Shown here: positions 9,412 to 17,483 of the stretch, in pieces
Layout: each line of letters begins with the position of its first letter
Position numbering within the stretch: the stretch's first letter is position 1
Origin: Bin87 sp963666415
GTDB lineage: Bacteria > Chloroflexota > Dehalococcoidia > Lucifugimonadales > UBA3495
Assembly: GCA_963666415.2 (NCBI GenBank)
Contig: CAXXPD010000003.1
Span: 868,001 to 932,000, forward strand
Direction of reading: 5' to 3'
DNA length: 64,000 nucleotides
The notes under the pieces: generated by a model
The model's input: the letters and a program-made list of their open reading frames with translations, nothing else
Database searches by the model: none
Told to the model about the DNA's origin: nothing
Program-made: the position numbers and the translations under genes

Positions 9412-10620
9412 ATGGTCATCAGATTGGAATCCATACCGTCCGCGGCCGCCCGTTGCATGAGCGACGAGGCGCTGTTGCTGGCGGCAGCGGCAGACCGCCT
9501 GGCGCGGGACAAGTTCGCGGTGCGCGCGGCCGGCTATGACACCGCCGCCGAATTTCCCGCTGAAAACTACATAGACCTGCAAGCCTCCAATCTGCTCACC
9601 TTGCGCGTGCCCGTCGAGTACGGTGGACATGGCGTCAACCCGTTGACGTTCGCAATGTGCATTTTAGCAGTGGCGCGCGGTTGTCCCTCAACCGCGTTGA
9701 CGCTCACCATGCACACCAATGTGCTCGGTTCATTCGTTGCCGGACTGGGGACGCCCGAGCAATGCTGGCGCTATTTCGGAGAAGCCGTCAAATTTGGCCG
9801 TCTCTTCGCCTCCATTACCAGCGAGCCCGGAGCATCCGCTCGGGAGCGGTTTGTCCTTTCAACCACGTTCACTCCGAACAGTTCTGGTGGATATCGGGTT
9901 GAGGGAGTGAAACATTTTTGCTCCCTGGCCGATGCCGCTGATTATTTCTTTGTGTCCGGTATCGTCCGTGGCAGTACCGGAGGCGCTGACAATATCATTT
10001 CGGCGATGATTCCGGGCGATTCCAGCGGTGTATCTGTTACCGGCCAGTGGGATGCTGTGGGGATGCGAGCAACGGCCAGCCACAGCGTTAGCTACGATAC
10101 CGAGGTGTCGATTGACGAGGTGTTTGGCCCGCCGGGTCGCCTGTTGACCGCCGATTGGGGAAGTTTCTCGTTGGGGTATGCGGCGGTGTATCTGGGTATT
10201 GCCGAGGCTGCCTACGAATACATTACCGAGTATGCCAGCAGTCGTACCTGGACCCCGGACGGCGAAACCATCATCCACCACCCGGTTACGCAGCGCACCG
10301 TTGGCGAAATGAGCATCGCCATCCAGTCGGGTCGTTTGATGCTGATTGACGCTGCGTTGACCGACCGCGAGGCGGATCCAACGGCTGCAGTCCTGGCGGT
10401 GAATCGGGCCAAGCAGCATTGCGCTGAGGTTGGTGTAGCGGTGACCGATGCCGCGATGCGACTGGCTGGCGGAGGCGGGCTGCTGAAGTCATCCCCACTG
10501 GAGCGGTTGCGCAGGGATGCCCTGTCTGGCCCGGTGATGCCGCCATCCAACGACCGTTGCCTGGAAACCATCGGCAAGTTGGAGTGCGGACTACCGGCGA
10601 TTACCGTCGAATTGTCCTGA
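9412..10620 (+). CDS. acyl-CoA dehydrogenase family flavoprotein
   Basis: About 402 residues with acyl-CoA dehydrogenase architecture. The N-terminal helical domain includes LRVPVEYGGHGVNPL. A middle beta domain includes FASITSEPGAS and GYRVEGVKHFCSLADAAD. A C-terminal helical domain includes DAAMRLAGGGG followed by RDALSGPVMPPSND. The general family reaction is FAD-dependent alpha,beta-desaturation of an acyl thioester, though several members of this branch are flavin monooxygenases (DszC-like). The start is taken at ATG 9412, 26 nt after DUF1800; GTG 9400 is in frame too. The frame stays open far upstream inside the DUF1800 gene, but that part is non-homologous. Confidence 0.85.
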   Translation: MVIRLESIPSAAARCMSDEALLLAAAADRLARDKFAVRAAGYDTAAEFPAENYIDLQASNLLTLRVPVEYGGHGVNPLTFAMCILAVARGCPSTALTLTMHTNVLGSFVAGLGTPEQCWRYFGEAVKFGRLFASITSEPGASARERFVLSTTFTPNSSGGYRVEGVKHFCSLADAADYFFVSGIVRGSTGGADNIISAMIPGDSSGVSVTGQWDAVGMRATASHSVSYDTEVSIDEVFGPPGRLLTADWGSFSLGYAAVYLGIAEAAYEYITEYASSRTWTPDGETIIHHPVTQRTVGEMSIAIQSGRLMLIDAALTDREADPTAAVLAVNRAKQHCAEVGVAVTDAAMRLAGGGGLLKSSPLERLRRDALSGPVMPPSNDRCLETIGKLECGLPAITVELS

Positions 10621-10641
10621 GAATCTGCAACCGCACGAGGT

Positions 10642-11637
10642 TTGGGAAATGACCACGGTTGTCGAATACCCGCTCTCCGTTGCTGGCCTGTACCAGTACC
10701 ACGACGTGATCGGCTTGCTGTCCGGCGCGGCGGTCCGGGATTCAGCGGACCGGTTGCGGTGGCGCTGGGTCCCGATGGTTTGCTGCACGTTGCCAGTCGC
10801 GCCAATCCCAACCAGCCTGAAGCGGTGCGGGTAACGCGATGCACTTTGGACGGCGATTACGTTGGCGAGTTCTGCGGTTGGGGGGAAGCGCCGGGCCAGT
10901 TCATCTGGACCACCGCCATTGTCTTCGGTCCGGACGGCAACCTGTATCTGTCTGACGAAAACACCCATCGTGTCAGCATATTTTCCCCGGAGGGCCACTT
11001 TGTGCACTGCTGGGGTACATTTGGCGCCGGACCCGGAGAACTGAACCGGCCTTCGGGTTTAGCATTTGAACCCTCCGGGCACTTGCTCGTGGTGGATTCT
11101 TTTAATCACCGGGTGCAGCGTTTCACGTCAGACGGAACGTTTATCCGTGAGTGGGGCGAACCCGGCGAAGAAGCTGGGCAATTCCGATTGCCCTGGGGTG
11201 TCGCCGTTGATCAAACCGGCGACGTGTACATCTCCGACTGGCGCAACGACCGGGTCCAGAAGTTCAATCCGGAAGGCAACGTGATTGCCGTATTTGACGG
11301 GTACGACGGTGGAGACGGGTTCAGCCGTCCCAACGGTCTGGCCGTGGATGGCGAGGGGCGTCTCTACGTGTGCGACTGGTGGAATGATCGAGTGCAGGTG
11401 CTGAATTCATCGGGTAAGGTCGTTGACACGCTGGTGGGCCATTCTGGTACATCGAAATGGGCGCGCACCTTTCTGGACGCCAACCCGGACATCGAGGAAA
11501 AACTAAACGCCGCCACCCAAAACATCGGTTTGAAGCGACGATTCTACCGCCCAACTGCGGTAACCATTAGCCAAGATGGCCTGGTGTTAGTGGCAGATTG
11601 CTATCGGCACCGAGTGCAGATTTACCGACGATTGTAA
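10642..11637 (+). CDS. NHL-repeat beta-propeller protein with an apparent N-terminal frameshift
   Basis: The C-terminal 280 or so residues are a six-blade-type NHL propeller. Repeats carry phrases such as GPDGNLYLSDENTHRVSIF, LVVDSFNHRVQRF, DVYISDWRNDRVQKF and LYVCDWWNDRVQVL, typical of binding or lyase scaffolds. The sensible N terminus starts at ATG 10649 in another frame (MTTVVEYPLSVAGLYQYHDV, ending LLSG). It joins the propeller frame (RGGPGFSGPVAVALGPDG) if one base is restored near 10726. Either a real one-base deletion or a sequence error. The listed start is the TTG of the propeller frame, which gives an implausible arginine-rich N terminus. Same operon as the acyl-CoA dehydrogenase. 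Confidence 0.8.
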   Translation: MGNDHGCRIPALRCWPVPVPRRDRLAVRRGGPGFSGPVAVALGPDGLLHVASRANPNQPEAVRVTRCTLDGDYVGEFCGWGEAPGQFIWTTAIVFGPDGNLYLSDENTHRVSIFSPEGHFVHCWGTFGAGPGELNRPSGLAFEPSGHLLVVDSFNHRVQRFTSDGTFIREWGEPGEEAGQFRLPWGVAVDQTGDVYISDWRNDRVQKFNPEGNVIAVFDGYDGGDGFSRPNGLAVDGEGRLYVCDWWNDRVQVLNSSGKVVDTLVGHSGTSKWARTFLDANPDIEEKLNAATQNIGLKRRFYRPTAVTISQDGLVLVADCYRHRVQIYRRL

Positions 11638-11649
11638 GGAGGATGTGAT

Positions 11650-12078
11650 ATGACCAGCCACAACGGAAGCAACGGGACAGCACAGCAAGTCGGCTCCACC
11701 GTCCTGGTGGTGATGATGGAAGTGGACAAGGCTGACGATGAGGTGTTCAACAAGTGGTACAACGAAGAGCACGTGCCCGAAAGGATGGCTATACCCGGAT
11801 ACATCAGCGCCCGGCGGTTCGAGTTGGATCCCGACGATGATCAGGCCAACAACGTGATGCGCTACCTCTGCATCTGGGAGTTGGAGAACGACAGCCCGTT
11901 GCAGTCGCAGTTGTACAAGGATCAGAACGCCAGGCCCACGCCCACCAAGGAAGCGGCCGGCGCCGTGGTGAAGCAGCGGGCGCGGGGGTTGTACCGGCAG
12001 ATATTCCCGGCCGTTGGGGGGTACTCCGACCGGGCCGGCTATACCTATCCGGACGGGACTAAAATCGCCGCCGCCTAA
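11650..12078 (+). CDS. small dimeric alpha/beta-barrel protein (EthD/DUF4286-like)
   Basis: 142 residues. The central segment VLVVMMEVDKADDEVFNKWY followed by EEHVPERMAIPGYISARRFE has the shape of ferredoxin-like dimeric alpha/beta-barrel proteins, in which an EEH(V/L) motif is common. A clear AGGAGG precedes the ATG, 12 nt after the NHL gene, so it is probably co-transcribed with the upstream dehydrogenase set. Function unknown; relatives are monooxygenases, isomerases or degradation helpers. Its stop codon overlaps that of the convergent MmgE/PrpD gene. Confidence 0.75.
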   Translation: MTSHNGSNGTAQQVGSTVLVVMMEVDKADDEVFNKWYNEEHVPERMAIPGYISARRFELDPDDDQANNVMRYLCIWELENDSPLQSQLYKDQNARPTPTKEAAGAVVKQRARGLYRQIFPAVGGYSDRAGYTYPDGTKIAAA

Positions 12079-13445
12079 ATCCTGGTCAGTCGCAGCAACG
12101 CGCCGATATCCTGTTCTTCTTCCATGCGCCACAACCGGCCGAGCAGTTCCTCGGTTTGGTCTGGCGTCAGCAGGTCGGCGCACAATCCGCGGAACTTGGT
12201 TTCCACCTCAGCGTCGGCCATCGGGTTCAGGTGGTGGCCGCGGAAGTGGGCAACTTCGGCGCTGTAGGTCTGCCCGCCGCGCATACTGAGATCGACGTTG
12301 CACAGCATCGCCTCGGGAACCCGCCGGTTAGCTTCCTCTGATACGTCGATCCGTGTACGGCCAATAAGCGACGCCAGGCCGGGGTCGTTGATGTGTTCGT
12401 CGGCGAAGTGGCTTTGGTTTAATCCGTCGTAGGTGAGCGCGACGGCGGTGGCGTAGGGCATGCTGTGGTCGGCGGTTTCACGGGTCTTGGGATGCCATTT
12501 CTCGTCGTCGCCGGCCATGATGTCGATGGCCTTTTGCAGCGTGCGGATGTGGACGTCTTCAACATCGTCGACACGAAAATCGGGCGCCTGACGGCGGGCT
12601 GAGAGGACGGCCTCCACCACGGTTTGGGAATACAGTCCGAGGGCAAACTGTTTGATGCTGCACTCGTGAACCTTGAACGGCTGGCCCTGGTCGCCGCCGA
12701 AAGGCTCGAGTTGGTAGGGTTCTTTGGTAACCGCGGCGAAGAAACCATGTTCGCCCTCAAAAACGGGCGATGGGCCGGTGAGACCGCGTTCGGCGAGCAT
12801 GGCGGCGAACACGGCGTTGCGGCTGGCGTTGGCGTAAGCACAACCCTTCCAGTGGGAGAGCACGCCGACGCGGGTTTGTCCGAGCGCCAGGTTGGGCGTG
12901 ATGCCCAGGTTCAGGGCCTCCTGTGTCTGTTCAACAGACAACCCCATCGCCCGCGCTGTGCCGATGGAGCTGGCAATCGCTCCGTTGGTAACGTGGTCGA
13001 AGCCGATGTACCGCAGACTGAAGGCATCTCCAAACCTGCAGAACGCCTCGTAGGCAACGGCGGTGGCGGTGATGAGGCGACGGCCACCCGCGCCCACCAT
13101 TTCGGCGCCGGCCAGCGTGGCGGCGATGCTGTCGCTGGGATGGCCGGATTCCAGGGTGGTGTAGCCGTCGTTGAAATCGAGGTACCGGATCATCCCGCCG
13201 TTGGCGAAGGTGGCCAGGTCGGGGCTGGAAGACAGCCCACTGCCGATGATGGTGCAGGGACGGCGGCTGCTGACATCGCCGGCCAGGTCGCGGGAAATCT
13301 TGCTGGGCTCAGCGGTGTAACCGCCCACGGCGCAGCCGATGCTGTCGATAATCATTCTTTTGAGTAGATGGACGGTGTCGGCGGGCAGATCGCCATAGTG
13401 CAGGTTGGCGGAATAATTGGCTACGTATTCGACGATTGACGGCAT
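12075..13445 (-). CDS. MmgE/PrpD family protein (first copy)
   Basis: About 456 residues of the MmgE/PrpD fold, the family of 2-methylcitrate dehydratase, cis-aconitate decarboxylase and immune-responsive gene 1. Seen: IDSIGCAVGGYTAEPS near residue 35, RYLDFNDGY near 90, GHPSDSIAATLAGAE, and the C-terminal ADHSMPYATAVAL, which matches the family phrase DHSLPY. The ATG at 13445 follows GAGGGA; an in-frame TTG at 13457 is less likely. No citrate synthase or other methylcitrate-cycle genes are adjacent, so the substrate is open. The second copy at 18537-19862 is only distantly similar. Confidence 0.87.
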   Translation of the reverse strand: MPSIVEYVANYSANLHYGDLPADTVHLLKRMIIDSIGCAVGGYTAEPSKISRDLAGDVSSRRPCTIIGSGLSSSPDLATFANGGMIRYLDFNDGYTTLESGHPSDSIAATLAGAEMVGAGGRRLITATAVAYEAFCRFGDAFSLRYIGFDHVTNGAIASSIGTARAMGLSVEQTQEALNLGITPNLALGQTRVGVLSHWKGCAYANASRNAVFAAMLAERGLTGPSPVFEGEHGFFAAVTKEPYQLEPFGGDQGQPFKVHECSIKQFALGLYSQTVVEAVLSARRQAPDFRVDDVEDVHIRTLQKAIDIMAGDDEKWHPKTRETADHSMPYATAVALTYDGLNQSHFADEHINDPGLASLIGRTRIDVSEEANRRVPEAMLCNVDLSMRGGQTYSAEVAHFRGHHLNPMADAEVETKFRGLCADLLTPDQTEELLGRLWRMEEEQDIGALLRLTRI

Positions 13446-13473
13446 GGTTTCCCTCAACTCCAGGTTGGCGTGA

Positions 13474-14307
13474 TTATGCCAGAAACGCCAGGTCGACGCC
13501 TTTTTTCCGCAACGTGCGCAGGCCGCGATTCACAATCCAGCGAGTTTCCGGCGTGGGCGACTCCGCCAGCCACCGTTGAGCTACTGCCGTGGTCCACTCT
13601 GGCGTCGATTTGCTGGCGTCGTTCAGCCAGTTGCCCACCGCGGCCTGCACGTATCGCGAAGTATCGGAACGGACGGATTCCAGCAGGACGAGCGCCGGCG
13701 ATGGGTTGGCTTTGAGTTCTACGATGTGAGATGTCCAAACGCCCATCGGGCGGGTGCCCTCCACCGCGCACCGCCGGACGTTAGGGTCTGCGTGCGTTAC
13801 CCAGCATTGCAACAGAGGCAAGGCAACCGAGAGGTCCGTGGCAATGTAAGGGCGGAAAGAATCCCAGGCGCACTCCCGCACCGACGCAGCCCGGTCAGCA
13901 GCGAATCGCATCGCCCGGTCGAGTCGGTTGCCGAGCAGTAGATCAGTGTTGGCCGTCAACGAGTAGGCAGCCCATGCTCGCGCCATATCGGAAGTGTGGG
14001 TTGCCAGGGCCAGATATACCGCGTCGCGTTGTTCCAGATTATGCACGGCGTCGTGGAACGCTCGCCCCATCTGCCGCATGCGGGTGGTGATGCCGTCGTC
14101 GGCCAGTTCCGCCGCGCGATTCACCAGGGCAGCCGTTTGTTCCTCCAGCCCAACCTGCGGCGCAACGTGGCCCACCAGGGTGGCCATATCGATAGCCAGC
14201 CACTCGACCAGCGTAACCGTCTCGTCGCGGCCCTCGTTCAATGCGGACAAAATCTCTGCCGGGATGTCGGCCCGGCGTGAGGCGCCCTTGCGTCGGAAAC
14301 CAGGCAT
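13474..14307 (-). CDS. DNA alkylation repair (AlkC/AlkD-like) HEAT-repeat protein
   Basis: 277 residues, entirely helical in appearance. The C-terminal block SRYVQAAVGNWLNDASK followed by ETRWIVNRGLRTLRKKG closely follows the AlkC/AlkD family pattern, in which HEAT-like repeats cradle alkylated DNA and excise N3/N7-alkylpurines. The N terminus is basic (RRKGASRR). It starts 8 nt after trpG ends on the same strand, so it may be read through from the tryptophan operon. Activity is inferred from family only. Confidence 0.75.
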   Translation of the reverse strand: MPGFRRKGASRRADIPAEILSALNEGRDETVTLVEWLAIDMATLVGHVAPQVGLEEQTAALVNRAAELADDGITTRMRQMGRAFHDAVHNLEQRDAVYLALATHTSDMARAWAAYSLTANTDLLLGNRLDRAMRFAADRAASVRECAWDSFRPYIATDLSVALPLLQCWVTHADPNVRRCAVEGTRPMGVWTSHIVELKANPSPALVLLESVRSDTSRYVQAAVGNWLNDASKSTPEWTTAVAQRWLAESPTPETRWIVNRGLRTLRKKGVDLAFLA

Positions 14308-14315
14308 TCGAGCTG

Positions 14316-14912
14316 CTATCCTGCCGGCTCCCGCCGCCAGAAAGCGTCCACCCCATGCAGGTAATTGCGCAACAGGTCGTGTCCGACTTTGGTCATGATG
14401 GATTCCGGGTGGAACTGGACTCCCTCCACCGGATATTCGGTGTGGCGCACGCCCATGATCAGGCCGTTATCCGTGCGAGCCGTAACCTCAAGACAGTCCG
14501 GCAGAGTTTCGGCATAGATGACCAGGCTGTGGTAGCGGATCGCCTCGAATGGATCGGGTAATCCGGCGAAAACACCCTTCCCATCGTGGTGCACCATCGA
14601 GGTTTTTCCGTGGCGTATCTCGCCGGCCCGGTCCACAGTAGCCCCATAGGCTTCGCCGATGCACTGGTGTCCCAGGCACACGCCCAGCACCGGCAACTTC
14701 GCTCCGAAGTGACGGATGACATCGTTGGAAATGCCCGCCTCGCTGGGGGTGCAGGGCCCCGGTGAGATGACAATACCTTCCGGCGCCATCCCCTCAATGT
14801 CCTCGATGGTGGTTTTGTCGTTGCGGATGACGGTAACGTCGGCCCCCAGCTCTGAAAGATACTGATACAGGTTGTAGGTGAAGCTGTCGTAGTTGTCCAG
14901 CAGCAGCAGCAT
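14316..14912 (-). CDS. trpG: anthranilate synthase component II (glutamine amidotransferase)
   Basis: 198 residues. The class I glutamine amidotransferase supplies ammonia from glutamine to TrpE for anthranilate synthesis, the first step of tryptophan synthesis. Opening LLLLDNYDSFTYNL is diagnostic of TrpG/PabA. Nucleophile C79 sits in GVCLGHQ, the oxyanion region is SPGPCTPSEAG, and the His-Glu pair is in FHPESI near the C terminus. The ATG overlaps the TGA of the upstream VOC gene, indicating translational coupling. Could also serve PabB (p-aminobenzoate), but the location under the Trp T-box argues for trpG. Confidence 0.95.
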   Translation of the reverse strand: MLLLLDNYDSFTYNLYQYLSELGADVTVIRNDKTTIEDIEGMAPEGIVISPGPCTPSEAGISNDVIRHFGAKLPVLGVCLGHQCIGEAYGATVDRAGEIRHGKTSMVHHDGKGVFAGLPDPFEAIRYHSLVIYAETLPDCLEVTARTDNGLIMGVRHTEYPVEGVQFHPESIMTKVGHDLLRNYLHGVDAFWRREPAG

Positions 14913-15352
14913 CAGTACAGCTCCACCAGTTCCAGCCAGTTGCCGTCAGGGTCCTGGCAATACAGCGCCTTGCGGAGCAGTTTGCCGCTCTCGTCGTGCA
15001 TGGCCACCGGTGGCGTGCCGTAGTCCACGCCCCGCTCACGGGTGTCGGCGTAGAAGCGGTCAATATCTTCCACGAAGAATGCCAGATGAGCGGCGCGGAC
15101 GTTGTTTTTGTCGAATTCGGCCACGCCGCCAACCGGGTTGATGTACTGGATGAGTTCCAGCTGGTGGCCTTCGCCCATATCGAGAAACGCGCCGCGTATG
15201 TGAGTGTTGGGGAAGCCCAGCAGCGTGCTGGGAAAATCTCCGGTGCGTTCGGTTCGGCCGGTGAGGGTGAGGCCCATGACGTCAGAGTAGAAACTGACGG
15301 CGGCGTCCAGGTCTTTGACGACGAATCCGGTATGGAATAGTGATTTCAGCAT
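14912..15352 (-). CDS. VOC-family (glyoxalase/dioxygenase-like) protein inside the trp operon
   Basis: 146 residues, two beta-alpha-beta-beta-beta modules of the vicinal oxygen chelate fold. Likely metal ligands: His in LFHTGFVVKDLDAAVSFY (module 1), Glu in GHQLELIQY, His in VRAAHLAFFVEDIDRFY (module 2), and Glu in DPDGNWLELVEL. This is the glyoxalase I/fosfomycin-resistance/dioxygenase superfamily; the reaction cannot be fixed. It sits between trpE (46 nt away) and trpG (overlapping by one base), so it should be controlled by the Trp T-box. An N-terminal MLKSLFHTG with a modest ribosome site supports the start. Confidence 0.88.
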   Translation of the reverse strand: MLKSLFHTGFVVKDLDAAVSFYSDVMGLTLTGRTERTGDFPSTLLGFPNTHIRGAFLDMGEGHQLELIQYINPVGGVAEFDKNNVRAAHLAFFVEDIDRFYADTRERGVDYGTPPVAMHDESGKLLRKALYCQDPDGNWLELVELY

Positions 15353-15398
15353 GGTTGCCTCCGTGTAGCATCCGGCTGGTTGCAGACTTTGGTGATCA

Positions 15399-16871
15399 TC
15401 AACTTCCGGGCGATCCCTCGGCGATGTCGATGGCGCGCATCATGGCGCCGGACTTGTGGCGGGTCTCCATATATTCATCCTCGGCAACGCTGTCGGCCAC
15501 CACGCCTCCGCCGGCTTGCACGTACATTATTCCGTCCTTGAATACACCCGTGCGCAGTATGAGGGCGGTGTCCATGTTACCGTTGTAGCTAAAGTAAGCT
15601 ACGGCTCCGCCGTAGGGCCCCCGACGCTCCGCCTCCACTTCGGCGATGATTTCCATGGCGCGAATTTTAGGGGCCCCTGACACCGTGCCGGCCGGGAAGC
15701 AGGCGCGCAGTGCGTCGTAGGATGTCATGTCATCGCGCAACCGACCCTCCACGTGGGACACCAGGTGCATCACGTGGGAGAAACGCTCCACGTCCATAAA
15801 CTGGGTAACGCTGACCGTGCCGGGCACGCTGACACGCCCGATGTCGTTGCGACCCAGATCCAGCAGCATGATGTGTTCCGCCTGCTGTTTTTCGCTGTTG
15901 CGGAGTTCGTCCTCCAACGCCGCATCTTCCGCCGTGGTCTGGCCGCGGGGACGGGTGCCGGCAATGGGATGCGTGGCAACGATTTTCACACCGGGCGGGC
16001 CATCTTCGACTTTGGCCACGGTTTCGATGGCGGCGCCGACTATCTGGAACCCGTTCAGATCCAGGTAGTACATGTACGGCGACGGATTGTTGCCGCGCAG
16101 CGCCCGGTAAATCTGGAAAGGATGCGCGTCAGTCTGGCGGCTGAAACGCTGTGAATTCACCACCTGGATGACATCCCCGGCGTAGATGTATTCGACACAC
16201 TTTTCCACGATCCGCTCATACTCCGCAACCGTAAAATTGGAATTTACCTCGCCGCCGGTGGGCAACGCGGGTGTGCGCGTCAGCTCGGCAGGCAGCTCCA
16301 ACGGGCGGGCCAAACGGTCCACCATGCGTTCAATCTTGGCGATGGCTTCGGCATAGGCGGAATCCACATCGCCGTCCAGACGGGCGTGGCTCACCACCTT
16401 GATGTCATGCCGAAGGTGGTCGAAAACCAGCAGTGTATCGGTGAACATGAACACTGATTCGGGCAACCCCTGCGGATCGGCATCTAGCATGGGTACCCGG
16501 GGCTCAAAGTAATGCACGGCGTCGTAGGCAACGTAACCCACGCCACCGCCGTGGAAAGGCGGCAGCCCCGCGATCTGGATCAGCTGGTATCGGCCCATCT
16601 CCTCTTCCACGAGCGTTAATGGATCGACGCAACCGGAAGGCTGGTCGGCGCCGGTGCTGAATACGTCATAGGGCTCGGTGCCGATGAAGCTGTAGCGGCC
16701 CAAACGCTCCCCGCCGGCGACCGATTCCAGCAGGAAGGAATAGGGCGGGCGGGCAACTTTCAGATACGCGGACACCGGAGTTTCCAGGTCGGCGTTGATG
16801 GTGCGATACACGGGGCATAAATTGCCCTGGCTCGCCAGAGCGCGAACTTGGTCAAGCGTCGGTTGGTACAT
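15399..16871 (-). CDS. trpE: anthranilate synthase component I
   Basis: 490 residues, chorismate-binding enzyme converting chorismate and ammonia to anthranilate. The N-terminal regulatory domain keeps the tryptophan feedback motif LLES (SFLLESVAGGERLGRYSF). The catalytic C-terminal domain shows THPIAGTRPRG, HIMLLDLGRNDIGRV, and PAGTVSGAPKIRAMEII, which contain the Mg/chorismate-binding residues. An ATG starts just 48 nt beyond the T-box terminator. First gene of the operon trpE-VOC-trpG. Expression should rise when uncharged tRNA-Trp accumulates. Confidence 0.96.
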   Translation of the reverse strand: MYQPTLDQVRALASQGNLCPVYRTINADLETPVSAYLKVARPPYSFLLESVAGGERLGRYSFIGTEPYDVFSTGADQPSGCVDPLTLVEEEMGRYQLIQIAGLPPFHGGGVGYVAYDAVHYFEPRVPMLDADPQGLPESVFMFTDTLLVFDHLRHDIKVVSHARLDGDVDSAYAEAIAKIERMVDRLARPLELPAELTRTPALPTGGEVNSNFTVAEYERIVEKCVEYIYAGDVIQVVNSQRFSRQTDAHPFQIYRALRGNNPSPYMYYLDLNGFQIVGAAIETVAKVEDGPPGVKIVATHPIAGTRPRGQTTAEDAALEDELRNSEKQQAEHIMLLDLGRNDIGRVSVPGTVSVTQFMDVERFSHVMHLVSHVEGRLRDDMTSYDALRACFPAGTVSGAPKIRAMEIIAEVEAERRGPYGGAVAYFSYNGNMDTALILRTGVFKDGIMYVQAGGGVVADSVAEDEYMETRHKSGAMMRAIDIAEGSPGS

Positions 16872-16919
16872 ATTCCTCGGGGTCCCGGGATGTGAGTCGG
16901 GTCAGGGCGATACGCCAAC

Positions 16920-16946
16920 AAAAAAGCCCGTCCCTGCGGGACGAGC
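16920..16946 (-). terminator. regulated intrinsic terminator of the trp T-box
   Basis: A 9-bp stem (GCTCGTCCC with GGGACGGGC, one G-T pair, loop GCA) is followed by six T on the minus strand. It competes with the T-box antiterminator immediately 5'. Confidence 0.93.
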
Positions 16947-17250
16947 CAAACGGTCGCGGTGCCACCCTGCTTGCCAAAGCTCCTCGGACATGGGAAGGGC
17001 CACGGCTTCTCAACCGGCGACGCAACCATATACCCGGAAATACCCGAGTGCGAAATGTCCGGCTGCGTGCCGCGGGTTACTAACGTGGCCCAAACGTCCT
17101 GCCCTACTGTGCCGTTTTGCTGGCGGTTCAGGAGGCGGCTCCGGAGTCCATTCAGCGTCTGCGCCTGGCGCCGGTTCTCAGCAAACCCGGCTCTCTGAGC
17201 CTCGCTGCACGCCTACTAATCCCCTTCGTAGCCTTTGATCATTCAATTTT
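16920..17250 (-). promoter_or_regulatory. tryptophan T-box riboswitch (specifier UGG)
   Basis: Leader RNA ahead of trpE. The T-box sequence AGGGUGGCACCGCG matches the consensus exactly at 16955-16968 (minus strand). A specifier loop of the form GAA-UGG-A places a UGG (Trp) codon at 17148-17150. An AGAG element lies in the 5' stem region near 17195. The bulge UGGC would pair with an acceptor end GCCA, which agrees with the G73 discriminator of bacterial tRNA-Trp. An intrinsic terminator follows directly. Uncharged tRNA-Trp should favour the antiterminator and turn on trpE, the VOC gene and trpG. Confidence 0.93.
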
Positions 17251-17257
17251 CGGATTC

Positions 17258-17287
17258 AGTATATGAGCCGCCCGCTGGGAGTGTCAA
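17258..17287 (-). promoter_or_regulatory. sigma70-type promoter of the trp T-box operon
   Basis: On the minus strand TTGACA (17282-17287), an 18-bp spacer, then TATACT (17258-17263). Transcription would begin near 17250, just at the 5' edge of the T-box leader. Confidence 0.75.
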
Positions 17288-17483
17288 CGAACCGGAGCGT
17301 CGCCTTGGGCCATTCGAGTGTCCGCTAAAACAGAAATCCCCGCTCGCCCTGAGCCGGTCGAAGGGCCACCCACTCGCGCTCCCACAGTCCTACGACCACC
17401 CGACTATCCAGAGGGCTGCCGACAATCGAATGAACACGGACGACGCCTGACGCCCCCATTGTTGCGGTGAATCAGCGAGCCGA

